Assembly: GCF_002994615.1 (NCBI RefSeq)
Contig: NZ_PVNK01000160.1
Span: 1 to 49,554, forward strand
Direction of reading: 5' to 3'
Length of the DNA: 49,554 bases
Source: Enhygromyxa salina
GTDB lineage: Bacteria > Myxococcota_A > Polyangia > Nannocystales > Nannocystaceae
The position numbers were made by a program, and so were the translations under genes. Of the stretch, positions 15,919 through 27,900 are shown piece after piece. How positions within the stretch are numbered: the first letter of the stretch is position 1; every line of letters begins with the position of its first letter. The notes below the pieces were generated by a model, which had not been told where the DNA came from, ran no database searches, and worked only from the letters and a program-made list of their open reading frames with translations.

Positions 15919-18900
15919 ATGTCCACGACCCCGAGGACCCTGCTATTCGACGAGCAGCTCAAGGCCGAGAAGGACTACTGGATCGAGCGGCTGACCCGCG
16001 CCGACGCCCGCGCGAGCTGGCGCCGCGATCACGAGGGCCGCGATCCGGGCAGCTTTGCGACCCACACCCTGGTCCTCGATGAAGCCCTCGACCAACGCCT
16101 GCGCGAGGTCAGCGGTGATCGACCCCTGCTGATCTACACGGCGCTGGTCAGCGCGATCGCGGCGTGCCTGATCCGTCACAGCGGTGACGGCCGAGTCGCT
16201 ATTGGCAGCCCGGCCTACACCACCGACCCCGCGAGCGCCGAGCTCAACGTCGTCGTGATCCAGGACGAGATCGACGCCAGGTTCGAGTTCCGTGCGCTGC
16301 TCGGCCGCGTTCACGAGACCTTGCTCGCGGCCTACGAGCGCCAGCGCTACCCCTACGAGCGCCTCGTCGACGATCTCGGCCATCTCGGCCATCTCGGCCA
16401 GGCCGGGGACGGCGTCGAGCTCCCGCTGTTCGACGTGGCCGTGACCCTCGACGAGATCCACGGGCCCGCCGGGCTGGCGCTCGTTGGGCCCGAGCCCGAG
16501 CTGCGCGTGGATCTGTCCCGCCAAACGGGCCCCGTCGAGGCCAAGGTCCGCTACCGCAGCGATCGCTACGAGGCCTCGACGATCGCGCGGATCTTCGGGC
16601 ACGTCGTCGAGCTGCTCCGGGCCGGTCTCGCGCGCCCCGATCAGTCGCTCGCGCGGCTCGAGATGCTGGCACCGCGCGAGCGCGAAGCCCTCGTCGAGCT
16701 CAATCGAAGCACAGACGCGAGCGCGCCCTCGTGCTGCCTCCACGAGCTTGTTTGGGCGGCCGCACGACGGCACCCCGACGCCGTCGCGGTCCGCATGCCG
16801 CTCGAGTCCGAGGGCTTCGCGTCCGGGCCCGAGCTGCGCTACGCCGAGCTCGAGCGCCGCGCGAGCGCGCTCGCGGCTCGGCTGCGCGAGCGCGGCGTGG
16901 GCCCCGAGAGCTGCGTGGGCGTCTACCTCCACCGCTCGATCGAGATGGTCGTCGCGGTGCTCGGGATCCTCGAGGCCGGCGGCGCCTATGTCCCCCTCGA
17001 TCCCTGCTACCCGCCCAAGCGGCTGGCGTTCATGCTCGACGACTCGAACGCCGAGATCGTGGTCACCGACGCAGCCTTGCGCGGAACCCTAGCGCGAACC
17101 CGCGCGCAGCTCGTCGACCTCGACGAAGAGCTCGCGCAGGCGAGCGAGCGCCGCGAACTGCCAGCCCCGAGCCCCGACACCCTCGCCTACGTGATCTACA
17201 CCTCGGGCACCTCCGGGCGACCCAAGGGCGTGCTCGTGCCTCACCGTGGCGCGGTCAACCTGATCCACGCGGCGATCAAATTGTTCGAGGTCGACGCGCA
17301 CAGCCGCGTGCTCCAGCAGGCCTCGCTGAGCTTCGACGCCTCGGTCCTCGAGCTCTTCATGGCCCTCGCGAGCGGGGCGACGCTGGTCCTCGCCGACCGC
17401 AGCGTGCTGCTGTCCCCGCCATCGCTGACGCGGCTGCTCGAGGTTCAGCACATCACGGCCGTGGCCGCCACGCCCGCGCTGCTCGAGCTGCTCCCGCGCG
17501 AGCGCTTCGAGGAGCTGCGCGCGCTGACGGTCGGCGGTGAGGCCTGCGCGGGCGAGGTCGTCACGCACTGGGCCCGCGACCGCCGGTTGTTCAACGTCTA
17601 CGCCCCGACCGAAGCCTCGATCTTCTGCACCCAACACCGCTGCGAGGGGATCTACAACGCGCCGCCGCCGGTCGGCCGCGCGATCGCCAACGTCGAGGTC
17701 CACGTGCTGTCCAACGCGGGCGAGCCGACGCCCGTCGGTGTCGTCGGCGAGGTCTACGTCGGCGGCGTCGGGGTCGTGCGCGGCTACCTCGGCCGTCCGC
17801 GCCTGAGCGCCGAGCGCTTCGTACCCGATCCCTTCTCGGGCCGGCCGGGCGCCCGCCTGTACCGGACCGGAGACCTCGCGCGGCGGCTGCCCGACGGCGA
17901 GCTCGTGTTTTGCGGCCGCGCCGATCGCCAGGTCAAGATCCGCGGCTTCCGTATCGAGCTGCCCGAGATCGAGGCCGCCCTCGCTCGCCACCCGAAGGTG
18001 CGCGAGGCCGCGGTCGTCGTCCGCGGTGAGGCCCTCCAGCGGCGACTCGTCGCGTTCGTGGCCCCCGCTGACGAGACCGAGACCGAGGCCGCGGCCGGAC
18101 CCGAGGGCGAGGAGCTCGGCGCCACGCACGTCAGCCACTGGCAGGCGCTCTACGACGAGACCTACGCCGTGGCCCAGCCCGAGGACCCGCGCTTCGACGT
18201 CTCGGGCTGGAACAGCAGCTACACGGGCGAGCCGATCTCCGACGGCGAGATGCAGGCCTGGGTCCACGACAGCGTCGCGCGGCTCGTCGCCAGGGCCCCG
18301 CGCCGCGTGCTCGAGATCGGGGTTGGCAGCGGCCTGATCCTGTTTCGCGTGGCGCCGCGCTGCGTCGAGTACCGGGCCACGGACTTCTCGGCGGTCGCGC
18401 TCGATCGGCTGCGCCGCGAGCTCGGCCGGCCGGGCGCGACGATCGACAACGTCGTGCTCGAGCAGCGCGAGGCCGACGACTTCGAGGGCCTGCCCGGCGA
18501 CTTCGATCTCGTCGTGCTCAACTCGATCGTCCAGTACTTCCCCGATGTCGACTACCTCCTGCGGGTCCTCGACGGGGCCGTGGCCGCGTGCCGCCCGGGC
18601 GGGGTCGTGGTCGTCGGCGACGTGCGCAGCCTGGCCCTGGTCGATCTGCTCCACACCTCGATCGCCATCCACAGCTGGCCCGCGGCGACGCGCCGCCCGG
18701 AGCTGCGCGAGCGGATCCGCCAGGCCGCGCGACGCGAGGAGGAGCTGCTCGTCGACCCCGCGCTCTTCGTCGCGCTGCGCGAGCGTCTGCCCGCGGTGTC
18801 CGATGTCGAGGTCGTGCCCAAGCGCGGGCGCGAGCTCAACGAGCTCACCCGCTTTCGCTACCAGGTCGTCATCCACGTCGGCGAGCCAAAGACCCCCGCG

Positions 18901-21900
18901 CGGACCCTCACCTGGCGCGACTGGTCCGCGGCCGTCGGCTCGCTCGACGGCCTCGAGCGCCTGCTGATCGACGAGGCCCCAGAGCTGCTCGGGCTCACGA
19001 GCGTCCCCAACGCGCGGCTCGACGCCGAGCGCCGGGCGTGGGCGCTGGTCGAGGCCGCCGACGGCCCCGCGACCCTCGGCGAGCTCCGCATGGCGATCAC
19101 AGGCTCGCCTCGAGCGGGGATCAAGCCCGAAGATCTCCACGCCCTCGGCGAGCGCCTCGGCTACGCGGTCGAGCTCAGCTGGCTCCGCCACGACGCCGAC
19201 GGGAGCTTCGACCTCGCCCTCGTGCGCGGGGCCCAAGGCCGAATTCGCGTCGCGTTCCCCGGCCCCCCCCGCGCGGGCCGAGCTCCTACCAACAACCCCG
19301 CGCGGACCGTCGGCGCGTACTCGCTGCCCTCGCGCCTCCGCGCGTTCCTGCGCGAGCTGCTGCCCGAGGCCATGATCCCGGCGAGCTTCGTCGAGCTCGC
19401 CGAGCTCCCGCGCACGGCCAACGCCAAGCTCGATCTTCACGCGCTGCCCGAGCTCGGCGAGCCCCGGCGCGAGCTCGGCGAGGAGTACGTCGCGCCCCGA
19501 ACCGAGATCGAGCGCAGCATCGCGGAGGTCTGGCAGGAGGTCCTCGGCGTCTCGCAGGTCGGCGTGTTCGACAACTTTTTCGATCTCGGCGGCCACTCGC
19601 TGCTGCTCGTTCGCGTCCACAGCCGGCTTCAGGCCCGCTTCGAGCAGACCATCCGACGGGTCGAGCTGTTCAACCACGCGACGATCGACGCCCTCGCCCG
19701 GCACCTCGAGCAGCTCCTCGCGGCCCCGACCGAAGCGAGCAGCGAGGCTTCGACGCGGGCGCCGACCCGCGACCGGGCCCGATCCGAAGCCGACGACAGC
19801 GAGCGCGACATTGCGATCATCGCTATGGCCTGTCGCTACCCCGGCGCCCGCGATCTCGACCAATTTTGGGCGCTGTTGCGCGAAGGTCGCGAGACCATCA
19901 CCCGGTTCTCGTCGGCCGAGCTGCTCGCCGCGGGCACCGATCCCGTGGCCCTCGACCACCCACACTACGTCCGCGCGGGCGGGACCATCGACGACATCGA
20001 GCTGTTCGACGCCGGCCTGTTTGGCTACCACGCGCGCGAGGCCCAGATGATGGATCCGCAGCAGCGGGTGTTCCTCGAAGCCTGCTGGGAGGTGCTCGAG
20101 CGCGCCGGCCACGACCCCGCGCGCTTCCCCGCCAAGAACATCGGCGTGTTCGCGGGGCTGTCGCTCAACACCTACCTGCTCCACAACCTCCTCGCCAACC
20201 GTGAGCTGCTCGAGCAGATGGGCGCGTTCCAGACCATGCTCGGCAACTCCAACGACCTGCTCGCCCAGCGCGTCTCGTACAAGCTCGACCTGCGCGGGCC
20301 GAGCGTCAACGTCCAGACCGGCTGCTCGACCTCGCTGGTCGCCGTGCACCTCGCCTGCCAGGCCCTGCGCCGCGGCGCGACCGACATGGCCCTCGCTGGC
20401 GGCGTCGCGCTGCTGATCCCCCAGGCCCAGGGCTATCTCTACGCCGAGTCGGGGGTCTGCTCCGACGACGGCCGCTGCCGGCCCTTCGACGCCGCCGCGA
20501 CCGGGACGGTGCCGAGCCGAGGCCTCGGCGTGGTCGCGCTGCGTCGCCTCGCCGACGCGCTCGCCGACGGTGATCCGATCTACGCGGTCATCAAGGGCTC
20601 GGCGATCAACAACGACGGCGCCGACAAGCCCGGGTTCACGGCCCCGAGCATCGCGGGCCAGGTGACCGCGATCCGCGACGCGCTCGCCGACGCCCGCGTC
20701 GACGCGCGCAGCGTCAGCTACGTCGAGGCCCACGGGACCGCGACCGCGCTCGGCGATCCGATCGAGGTCGCCGCGCTGACCCGGGCCTACCGCGAGGACA
20801 CCGATGACCGGGGGTATTGCGCGCTCGGCTCACTCAAGTCCAACTGCGGCCACCCGGACACGGCCTCGGGCGTCGCCGGCCTGATCAAGACCGCGCTCGC
20901 GCTGCGCCACGGCGAGCTTCCTCCGACGCTCCACTTCGAGCAACCCAACGCCGATCTCGAGCTCGAGCGCTCCCCCTTTCGTGTCCAGACCGAGCTCAGC
21001 CCGTGGGCGGGGCCGCGGCGCCGCGCCGCGATCAACTCCCTCGGGATCGGGGGCACGAACGCCCACGTGATCCTCGAGCAAGCGCCGCCGCGCGCGGCCA
21101 CCGATCCCGGGCGCGCGTCCGAGCTGATCCTCGTCAGCGCTCGCAGTCAGGCCGCGCTTCGAAACGCAGCCCGCGAACTCGGCGAGCACCTCCAGGCCAC
21201 GCCCGAGCTCGCCCTCGCCGACGTCGCTCACACGACCCGGGTCGGGCGGCGGCAGCTCGCGCGACGCTTGGCGATCGTGAGCGGCTCGCTCGAGGACGCC
21301 AGCGCGCGCCTGCGTGAGCTCGATGAAGACCTCCACACCGTCGGTCCCCGGGCGCCCGAGCTGGTGTTCGCGTTCCCCGGCCAGGGCGCGCAGCGAGTCG
21401 GCATGGGCGCAGCGCTCTACGAGCGCGAGCCGGTGTTCGCCCGCGAGGTCGACGCCTGCGTCGAGCTCCTCCGCCCAAGCCTCGGTGATGCGCCCCAGCG
21501 GTGGTTTCGGACGCCGGCTGGCGCGGGCCCGGATCTACGCCGAACCGACTGGGCGCAGCCGGCCCTGTTCGTGCTCGAGTACGCCCTGGCCCGGACGTGG
21601 ATGGCGTGGGGCGTCCAGCCGACCCGCCTCGTCGGCCACTCCGTCGGCGAGCTCGTCGCCGCCTGCCTCGCGGGTGTGTTCGCGCTGCCCGACGCCCTCG
21701 CGCTGATCACCGAGCGTGGGCGCCTGGTCCAGGCGCTGGCGTCCGGGGGCATGCTCGCGGTCTTGCTGCCCGCGCGCGAGTTGGACGGCCGGCTCGGCGA
21801 CGCGCTCGCGCTCGCGGCCGTCAACGCCGACGATCAGTGCGTCGTCGCGGGCCCCCACGACGCGCTCGCGGCCCTCGAGCGCGAGCTCGCGCGCGAGGGG

Positions 21901-24900
21901 GTCGGGGTCCGCCAGCTCGCGACCTCGCACGCGTTCCATTCGGCGATGATGGACCCGGCGCTGCCGGAGTTCGCTCGCGTGGTCGCGGCGACCGAGCGTC
22001 GCCCACCGAAGATCCCGATCGTGTCGACGCTGTCGGGCGCCCCGCTCGGGGACCGCGAGGCCGTCGACGTCGGACACTGGGTTCGACAGCTGCGCGAGCC
22101 GGTCCGCTTCGCCGCCGCCCTCGACGTGGTCCTCGACCAGCCCGAGACCGTCGTGCTCGAGCTCGGGCCCGGCCGCACCCTGACCAGCCTCGTTCGCCAG
22201 CGTCGCCACGAGAACCTTCGGGCCGCGATCGCGGCCCTGGCCAAGCCTGGCGAGGACGAGCAGGTCCAGCTGCTCGAGAGCCTCGGCCAGGCGTGGTGTG
22301 CGGGGGTCGAGATCGACTTCGATCGCTTCGTCGAGGGTCAGCGCCGAGCCCGGGTCGTGCTCCCCACCTATCCCTTCGAGCGTCGACGCTACTGGCTCGA
22401 TCCGCTCGGCGCGAGCGCGAGCGCGAGCGCGACCAGGGTCGACGATGACGAGGGCCTGCTGCGCTGGACCAGCTGGCGAGTCGAGGCCTGCGAGGGTCGG
22501 GGGCAAACGAAGCCAGAGAAGCGGCGCGTCGTGTTGATCGATCGTAGTGGGGCCCCCGCCGACGCGCGCGCTCGCGCGCTGCTCGACGCCGGCCACGTCC
22601 TCACGCGCGCGGCTCCACCGACTGCTGCGAGCGCGACCAGCTGGGCCGAGCAGCTGCGTGGCGACGGCCCCGCGCCACACATCGTGTGGTTGCTCGATCC
22701 TGCAGCCGAGGTCGAGGAGCTCGCCTCGATGCTCGCGCTCAGCGACCAGCTGACCGACGACACCCGCCTGACCCTGATCGGCGAGGGCATCGCGGCGGTG
22801 ACCGGGGCCGAGGCCCCTCGCCCGCGCGCCGCGGCGATCGCAGGTGTGGCCTTGCAGTCGCGCGCGCACGCCCGCGCGATCGATGTGCCCCCAGGCCCGA
22901 TCGCGCCCGCTGTGTTCGCGCGCCTTGTCGCCGAGCTCGACGCAGGCGAGTCCGAGGCGGCCGCCGAGCGCGTCGCATATCGCGGTCGCCAGCGCTGGGT
23001 CGCGCGCGCCGACGCGATGCCCAAGACCGACGATGCCCCCGCCCCCGCCCTGGCCACGAGCGCGCCTGTCTTGGTCGGTGCCCTCGACGGCCCCAACTGG
23101 TGGTTCGCCTGCGCCTACGGCTCGAGCACCGCGACCGCAGGCCCCTCGCAGCTCCATCTCGTCGGCCCCCAACCCCCGCGCGAGCGAGTCGAGGCCCTGG
23201 CCGCGAGCGGCTGTGAGATCCGCTGGCACGCCTGCGATCTCGACGCCCCCTCCGAGCTCGGCGAGCGACTCGCGGACCTCGTCGACGCGACCCGCGGGCT
23301 CGTGCTCGGGCTCGCGCCCGCGACCGTCAACGCGGCGCTCGAGCTGCTCGCGACCGTCTCGACCCAGCCCGCCGCGTGGTGCCTCTTGCATCGGGTTTCA
23401 TCCACCGCCACCGCGGCCGTCGACGCGGCGCTCACCGCCGCCGCCGCCGTCGAGCAGCACCGCAGCGGAGCTCGGTGGCTCTCGCTCAACTTCCGCGGCT
23501 GGACCGCCGCGCCCGAGTCCGGCGCCCCGCTGGCCGGTGAGCGACCTGCTGCGGCGACCGAGCTGCGCGAACTCTACGAGCGAGCCCTCGCCTTCGACGA
23601 GGGCGTCGAGATCTTCGTCGAGGCGGCGCCCGAGTCCGGGCACGGCGAGCGCGTCGATCCGAACGTCCACGAGCGGCCCGAGGGCGCCGCCGAGTACCTC
23701 GCCCCTCGAACGGCGCTCGAGCGGCGGCTCGCCGAGGTCTGGACCCAATACCTCGGCTTCTCACCGATCGGGATCAACGACGACTTCTTCGATCTCGGCG
23801 GTCAGTCGCTGCTAGCGACCGGGGTCCTGACCCATCTGCGCGAGCAGGGCATGCACGTCCGCCTCGACGCCTTCTTCGCCAACGCGACCGTCGCCAAGCT
23901 CGCGCAGCTGATCGAGGCCGGCCCGGGTGAGGGTCGCTCCGCGCCCGCGCCGATCACCAGGATCGAGCGTGGCCGGCCGCTGCCGCTGTCCTTCGCCCAG
24001 CAAAGGATGTGGTTCTTCGACCAGCTCGAGCCCGGGACCGCGACCTACACGGTGCCCGGCTGCATCCGCCTCGATCTCCCGGTCAACGTCGACGCCCTCC
24101 GCCGAAGCTTCGACGAGCTCGTCCGTCGGCACGAGACCCTCCGGACCCGCTTCGTGCTCGTCGACGGGCAGGCCGCGCAGATCATCGATCCGCCCGCGCC
24201 CTTCGATCTTGGCTACGTCGACCTCTCGCAGACGCCGGTCGCAACCCGTGAAGCCGAGGCGATCACCGCAGCCCTGGCGCTGACCCGCCGGCCCTTCGAT
24301 CTCGCGCGCGGTCCGCTCCTGCGCGCAACTGTGTTCGAGCTCGACGAACACTGCTTCATCCTTCAACTCGCGATGCACCACATCATCTCCGATGGCTGGT
24401 CGATCGGGGTGTTCATCCGCGAGCTCGGGGCGCTCTACGACGCGCTGTCCTCCGGCCGCCCCTCGCCGCTGACCGAGCTGCCGATCCAGTACGCCGACTT
24501 CGCGGTTTGGCAGGCCGAGTGGTTTCGCGGCGAGGTCCTCGACGAGCAGCTCGGCTACTGGCGGCGGCAGCTGGCCGAGCTCCCGCCGCCTCTCGACCTC
24601 CCGATCGCAGGTCCGCGCCCGCCGGTCCAGACCTACGTCGGCGCGGCGGTCTCGTTCACGATCGACGCCGAGTCGACGGCCGCGCTGACCGAGGTCGCCC
24701 GGGCCGAGGGCGCGACGCTGTTCATGGCCCTGCTCGCCGGCTACGCCGCGCTGCTCGGCCGCTACACCCGGCGCGAAGACATCCTCGTCGGGACGCCGGT
24801 CGCAAACCGCAACCGGACCGAGCTCGCCGAGCTGATCGGCTTTTTCGCCAACACCCTGGCGCTGCGCGTGGATCTGTCCGGGGACCCGAGCTACGCCGAG

Positions 24901-27900
24901 CTCCTCCGCCGCGTCCGCGGGACCACCCTCGACGCCTTCAGCCATCAGGATCTCCCCTTCGAGCGGCTGATCGAGGAGCTCGCCCCCGACCGCGATCTGA
25001 GCCGCTCGCCGCTGTTTCAGACCATGTTGGTGGTCCAGAACGCGCCCCTGACTCCGGACCTGGGCGGCGCGCCGATCACCAGCATTCCCCTCGACAAGGG
25101 CTCGGCGCAGTTCGACACGACCTGGTACTTCACGCAGAACGCCCAAGGGCTCGCGTGCACCCTCGAGTACAACACCGATCTGTTCGAGGCCGCGTCGATC
25201 GAGCGGCTGATCGAGCACCTGTGTCGGCTGCTGCGCTCGGCCGCCGCCGCGCCGCGCCAGCCCTTGTCCGCGCTCGCGCTGCTCGCCCCGACCGAGCTCG
25301 AGCAGCTCGCCGCGTGGTCGCGGGGTCCGGCGCCCGCGACCGAGCGCGCCGAATTCTCGGGCATTTTGGCCGCGCTCGCAGACCCCTTCCGGCGCAGCCC
25401 CGACGCGACCGCGCTCACCCACGGCGACACCAGCTGGTCGTACCGCGAGCTCGAGCGCCGCGTCGCCCGGTGGGCCCGACGACTCCGCGAGGCGGGCGTC
25501 GGTCCTGAGGTCCGCGTGGCCCACTACCTCTCCCGTGGTCCCGAGCTCGTCGCGCTCACGCTCGGCGTCTGGGCCGCGGGCGGCTGCGTCGTGCCCCTCG
25601 ATCCCAAGCACCCTCCCGCCCGGACCGAGCGCAGCCTCGCCGTCGCCGCGCCGCGCCTCCTGGTCACCGAGGCCCGCCTCGGCCGGGCCCTGACCACCAG
25701 CGTCACGCGGCTCGAGATCGACGCCGAGGGACCCGAGGGCCAGGGCCCCGAGCGCACGCCAGAGCTCGAGCCGCACCCGGAGCAGCTGGCCTACGTGCTG
25801 TTCACCTCGGGCTCGACCGGCGAGCCCAAGGCGACCGGGATCAGCCAGCGCAGCGTCGTGGCCCTGGTCGAGTGGCTGCGGCGACGCTACGCGCCCGAGG
25901 ACCTCGCCGGCGTCTTGCTCGCGACCTCCGTGGCCTTCGACCTGTTCATGTTCGAGCTCCTCGCGCCGCTGGCCAGCGGTGGACGAGCCGTGATCGTCGA
26001 CAACGTGCTCGAGCTCGCCGAACTCGACGACGACGTCGGCGTGACGCTGATCAACAGCGTGCCCTCGGCGGTCGCGGAGCTGGTCCGCGTCGGCCGGATC
26101 CCGCGCTCGGTCCGGGTCGTGAACCTCGCGGGTGAGCCGGTCCCCGAGGCCCTGGTCGTCGCGCTCGCTGGCCTCGACCACGTCAACGCGATCCACAACC
26201 TCTACGGCCCGACCGAGGACACCGTGTACTCGACCAGCGCGACCCTGGACTCGGGCCCCGTTCACATCGGCCGTCCGATCGACGGGACCCGAGCCCAGGT
26301 CCTCGACGGGCGAGGCGAGCCCGCGCCGATCGGGCTCGTCGGCGAGCTCCACCTCGCTGGCGAGGGCCTCGCGCGGGGCTACCTCGGGCGCCCGCGCGCG
26401 AGCGCCGAGCGCTTCGTCCCGGACCCCAATGGTCCCCCCGGCGCGCGAATGTATCGAACCGGCGATCTCGTTCGCTGGCGCGAGGACGGGACCCTCGCGT
26501 TCCTCGGTCGCGTCGATCATCAGGTCAAGATCCGCGGCGTTCGGCTCGAGCTCGGTGAGGTCGAGGCCCTCCTGACCCGCGCGCCCGAGGTCCGGGCCAC
26601 CGCAGTCCTGAGCCTCGCGGGTGCCGAGGCCCCGGAGCTGGTCGCCTTCGTCGTCCCCGAGGCCGAGGCCGAGGCCTCCGGCGAGCTCGAGACCGAACAC
26701 GTCGGTCGCTGGCGAACCGTATGGGACGAGACCTTCGCCGCCACGGCCACCGATCCCTACGAGGCCTGCGGCTGGATCGACTCGCGCGGGCAGCCCTTCC
26801 CCGCCGCGCAGCTGCGCGAGCGCTTCGAGGGCCTCGCCGCCCGCCTTGGTCGTGACCACGCTCGGATCCTCGAGCTCGGCTGCGGCAACGGGCTGCTCGT
26901 GCGCGAGCTGGCCCCGACCAGCACCCGCTACATCGCCAGCGATCTGTCGGCGCGGGCGCTCGCGCGGCTCGGCGTCCTCGTCGAGCGCGCGCCCGAGCTC
27001 GCCCACGTCGAGCTGCGCCTCGCCGCCGCCGATGACTGGTCCGGGCTCGAGGCCGAGTCCCTCGATCTCGTCGTCATCCACTCGGTCGTGCAGTACTGGC
27101 CGAGCGTAGACTATCTCCTGCGGGTCATCGACGGCGCGCTCGCGGCCCTGCGCCCGGGCGGCCAGCTGTTCATCGGCGACGTCCGCAACCTCGATCTCCA
27201 CCACGCCTTCCTCAGCTCCGTGGTCGTCGACCGGGCCGACGACGACTGTCCGCGAGCGCAGCTCCTCGATCAGATCGAGCGCCTACGCGCGAGCGAAGAA
27301 GAGCTGCTCATCGCGCCGCAGCTCTTCGTCGAGCTCGAGGCCCGGACGCCGCGGATCGCAGCGCTTCGGATTGAGCTCGAGCCCGGCCGCGCTCACAACG
27401 AGCTGACCAAGTTTCGCTACGACGTGAGCATCGAGGTCGGCGAGCAGGTCGAGCGCGAGCTGATCGAGTGGTTTGACGCGTCCGCGCGCCCGCTCGGGTT
27501 GGCCGAGATCGCCGAGCTGCTCGGGGCGACCCCGGCCGCCATCGGCATCGGCGGCCTCCTCGACGCCCGCGTGCGCGACGAGCTCGGCGTGCTCGCGGCC
27601 CTCGCCGATGCCGAGCTCCCCGACGCCGCGGCGATCCGCGCGGCCCCGGCCACCGCGGCCCCGAGCGCCGCGATCGAGCCCGCCGAGCTGTGGGCGATCG
27701 GCGAGCGCCTCGGCCGCGAGGTCGAGCTTCGCCCGAGCGCCGAGCCTGGCAGGATCGACGTCGCCTTCGGGCCAGCCGTCGGCGAGCGCCGAGCGCCGCG
27801 CTTTCCCGCTAACGAGATCGGCGCCCTGCCGCCCGAGCGGCGCGCCAACCGGCCGGTCCGGGTCGCGGATGTCCGCCGCCGGGCCGCCGACCTCGACCGA

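Noticed and set aside
8236..20733. Very long antisense open frames (minus 8236-10866 and 17089-20733), and similar ones opposite other synthetase genes
   Set aside because: They lie opposite genes with clear NRPS/PKS motifs, are dominated by Arg, Gly and Ala repeats and show no family pattern. High-GC DNA creates such frames.
20280..20860. KS motifs GCSTSL and CGHPDTASG as a sign of an inactive ketosynthase
   Set aside because: The Cys and both His residues are present and similar wording is common in NRPS/PKS hybrids.
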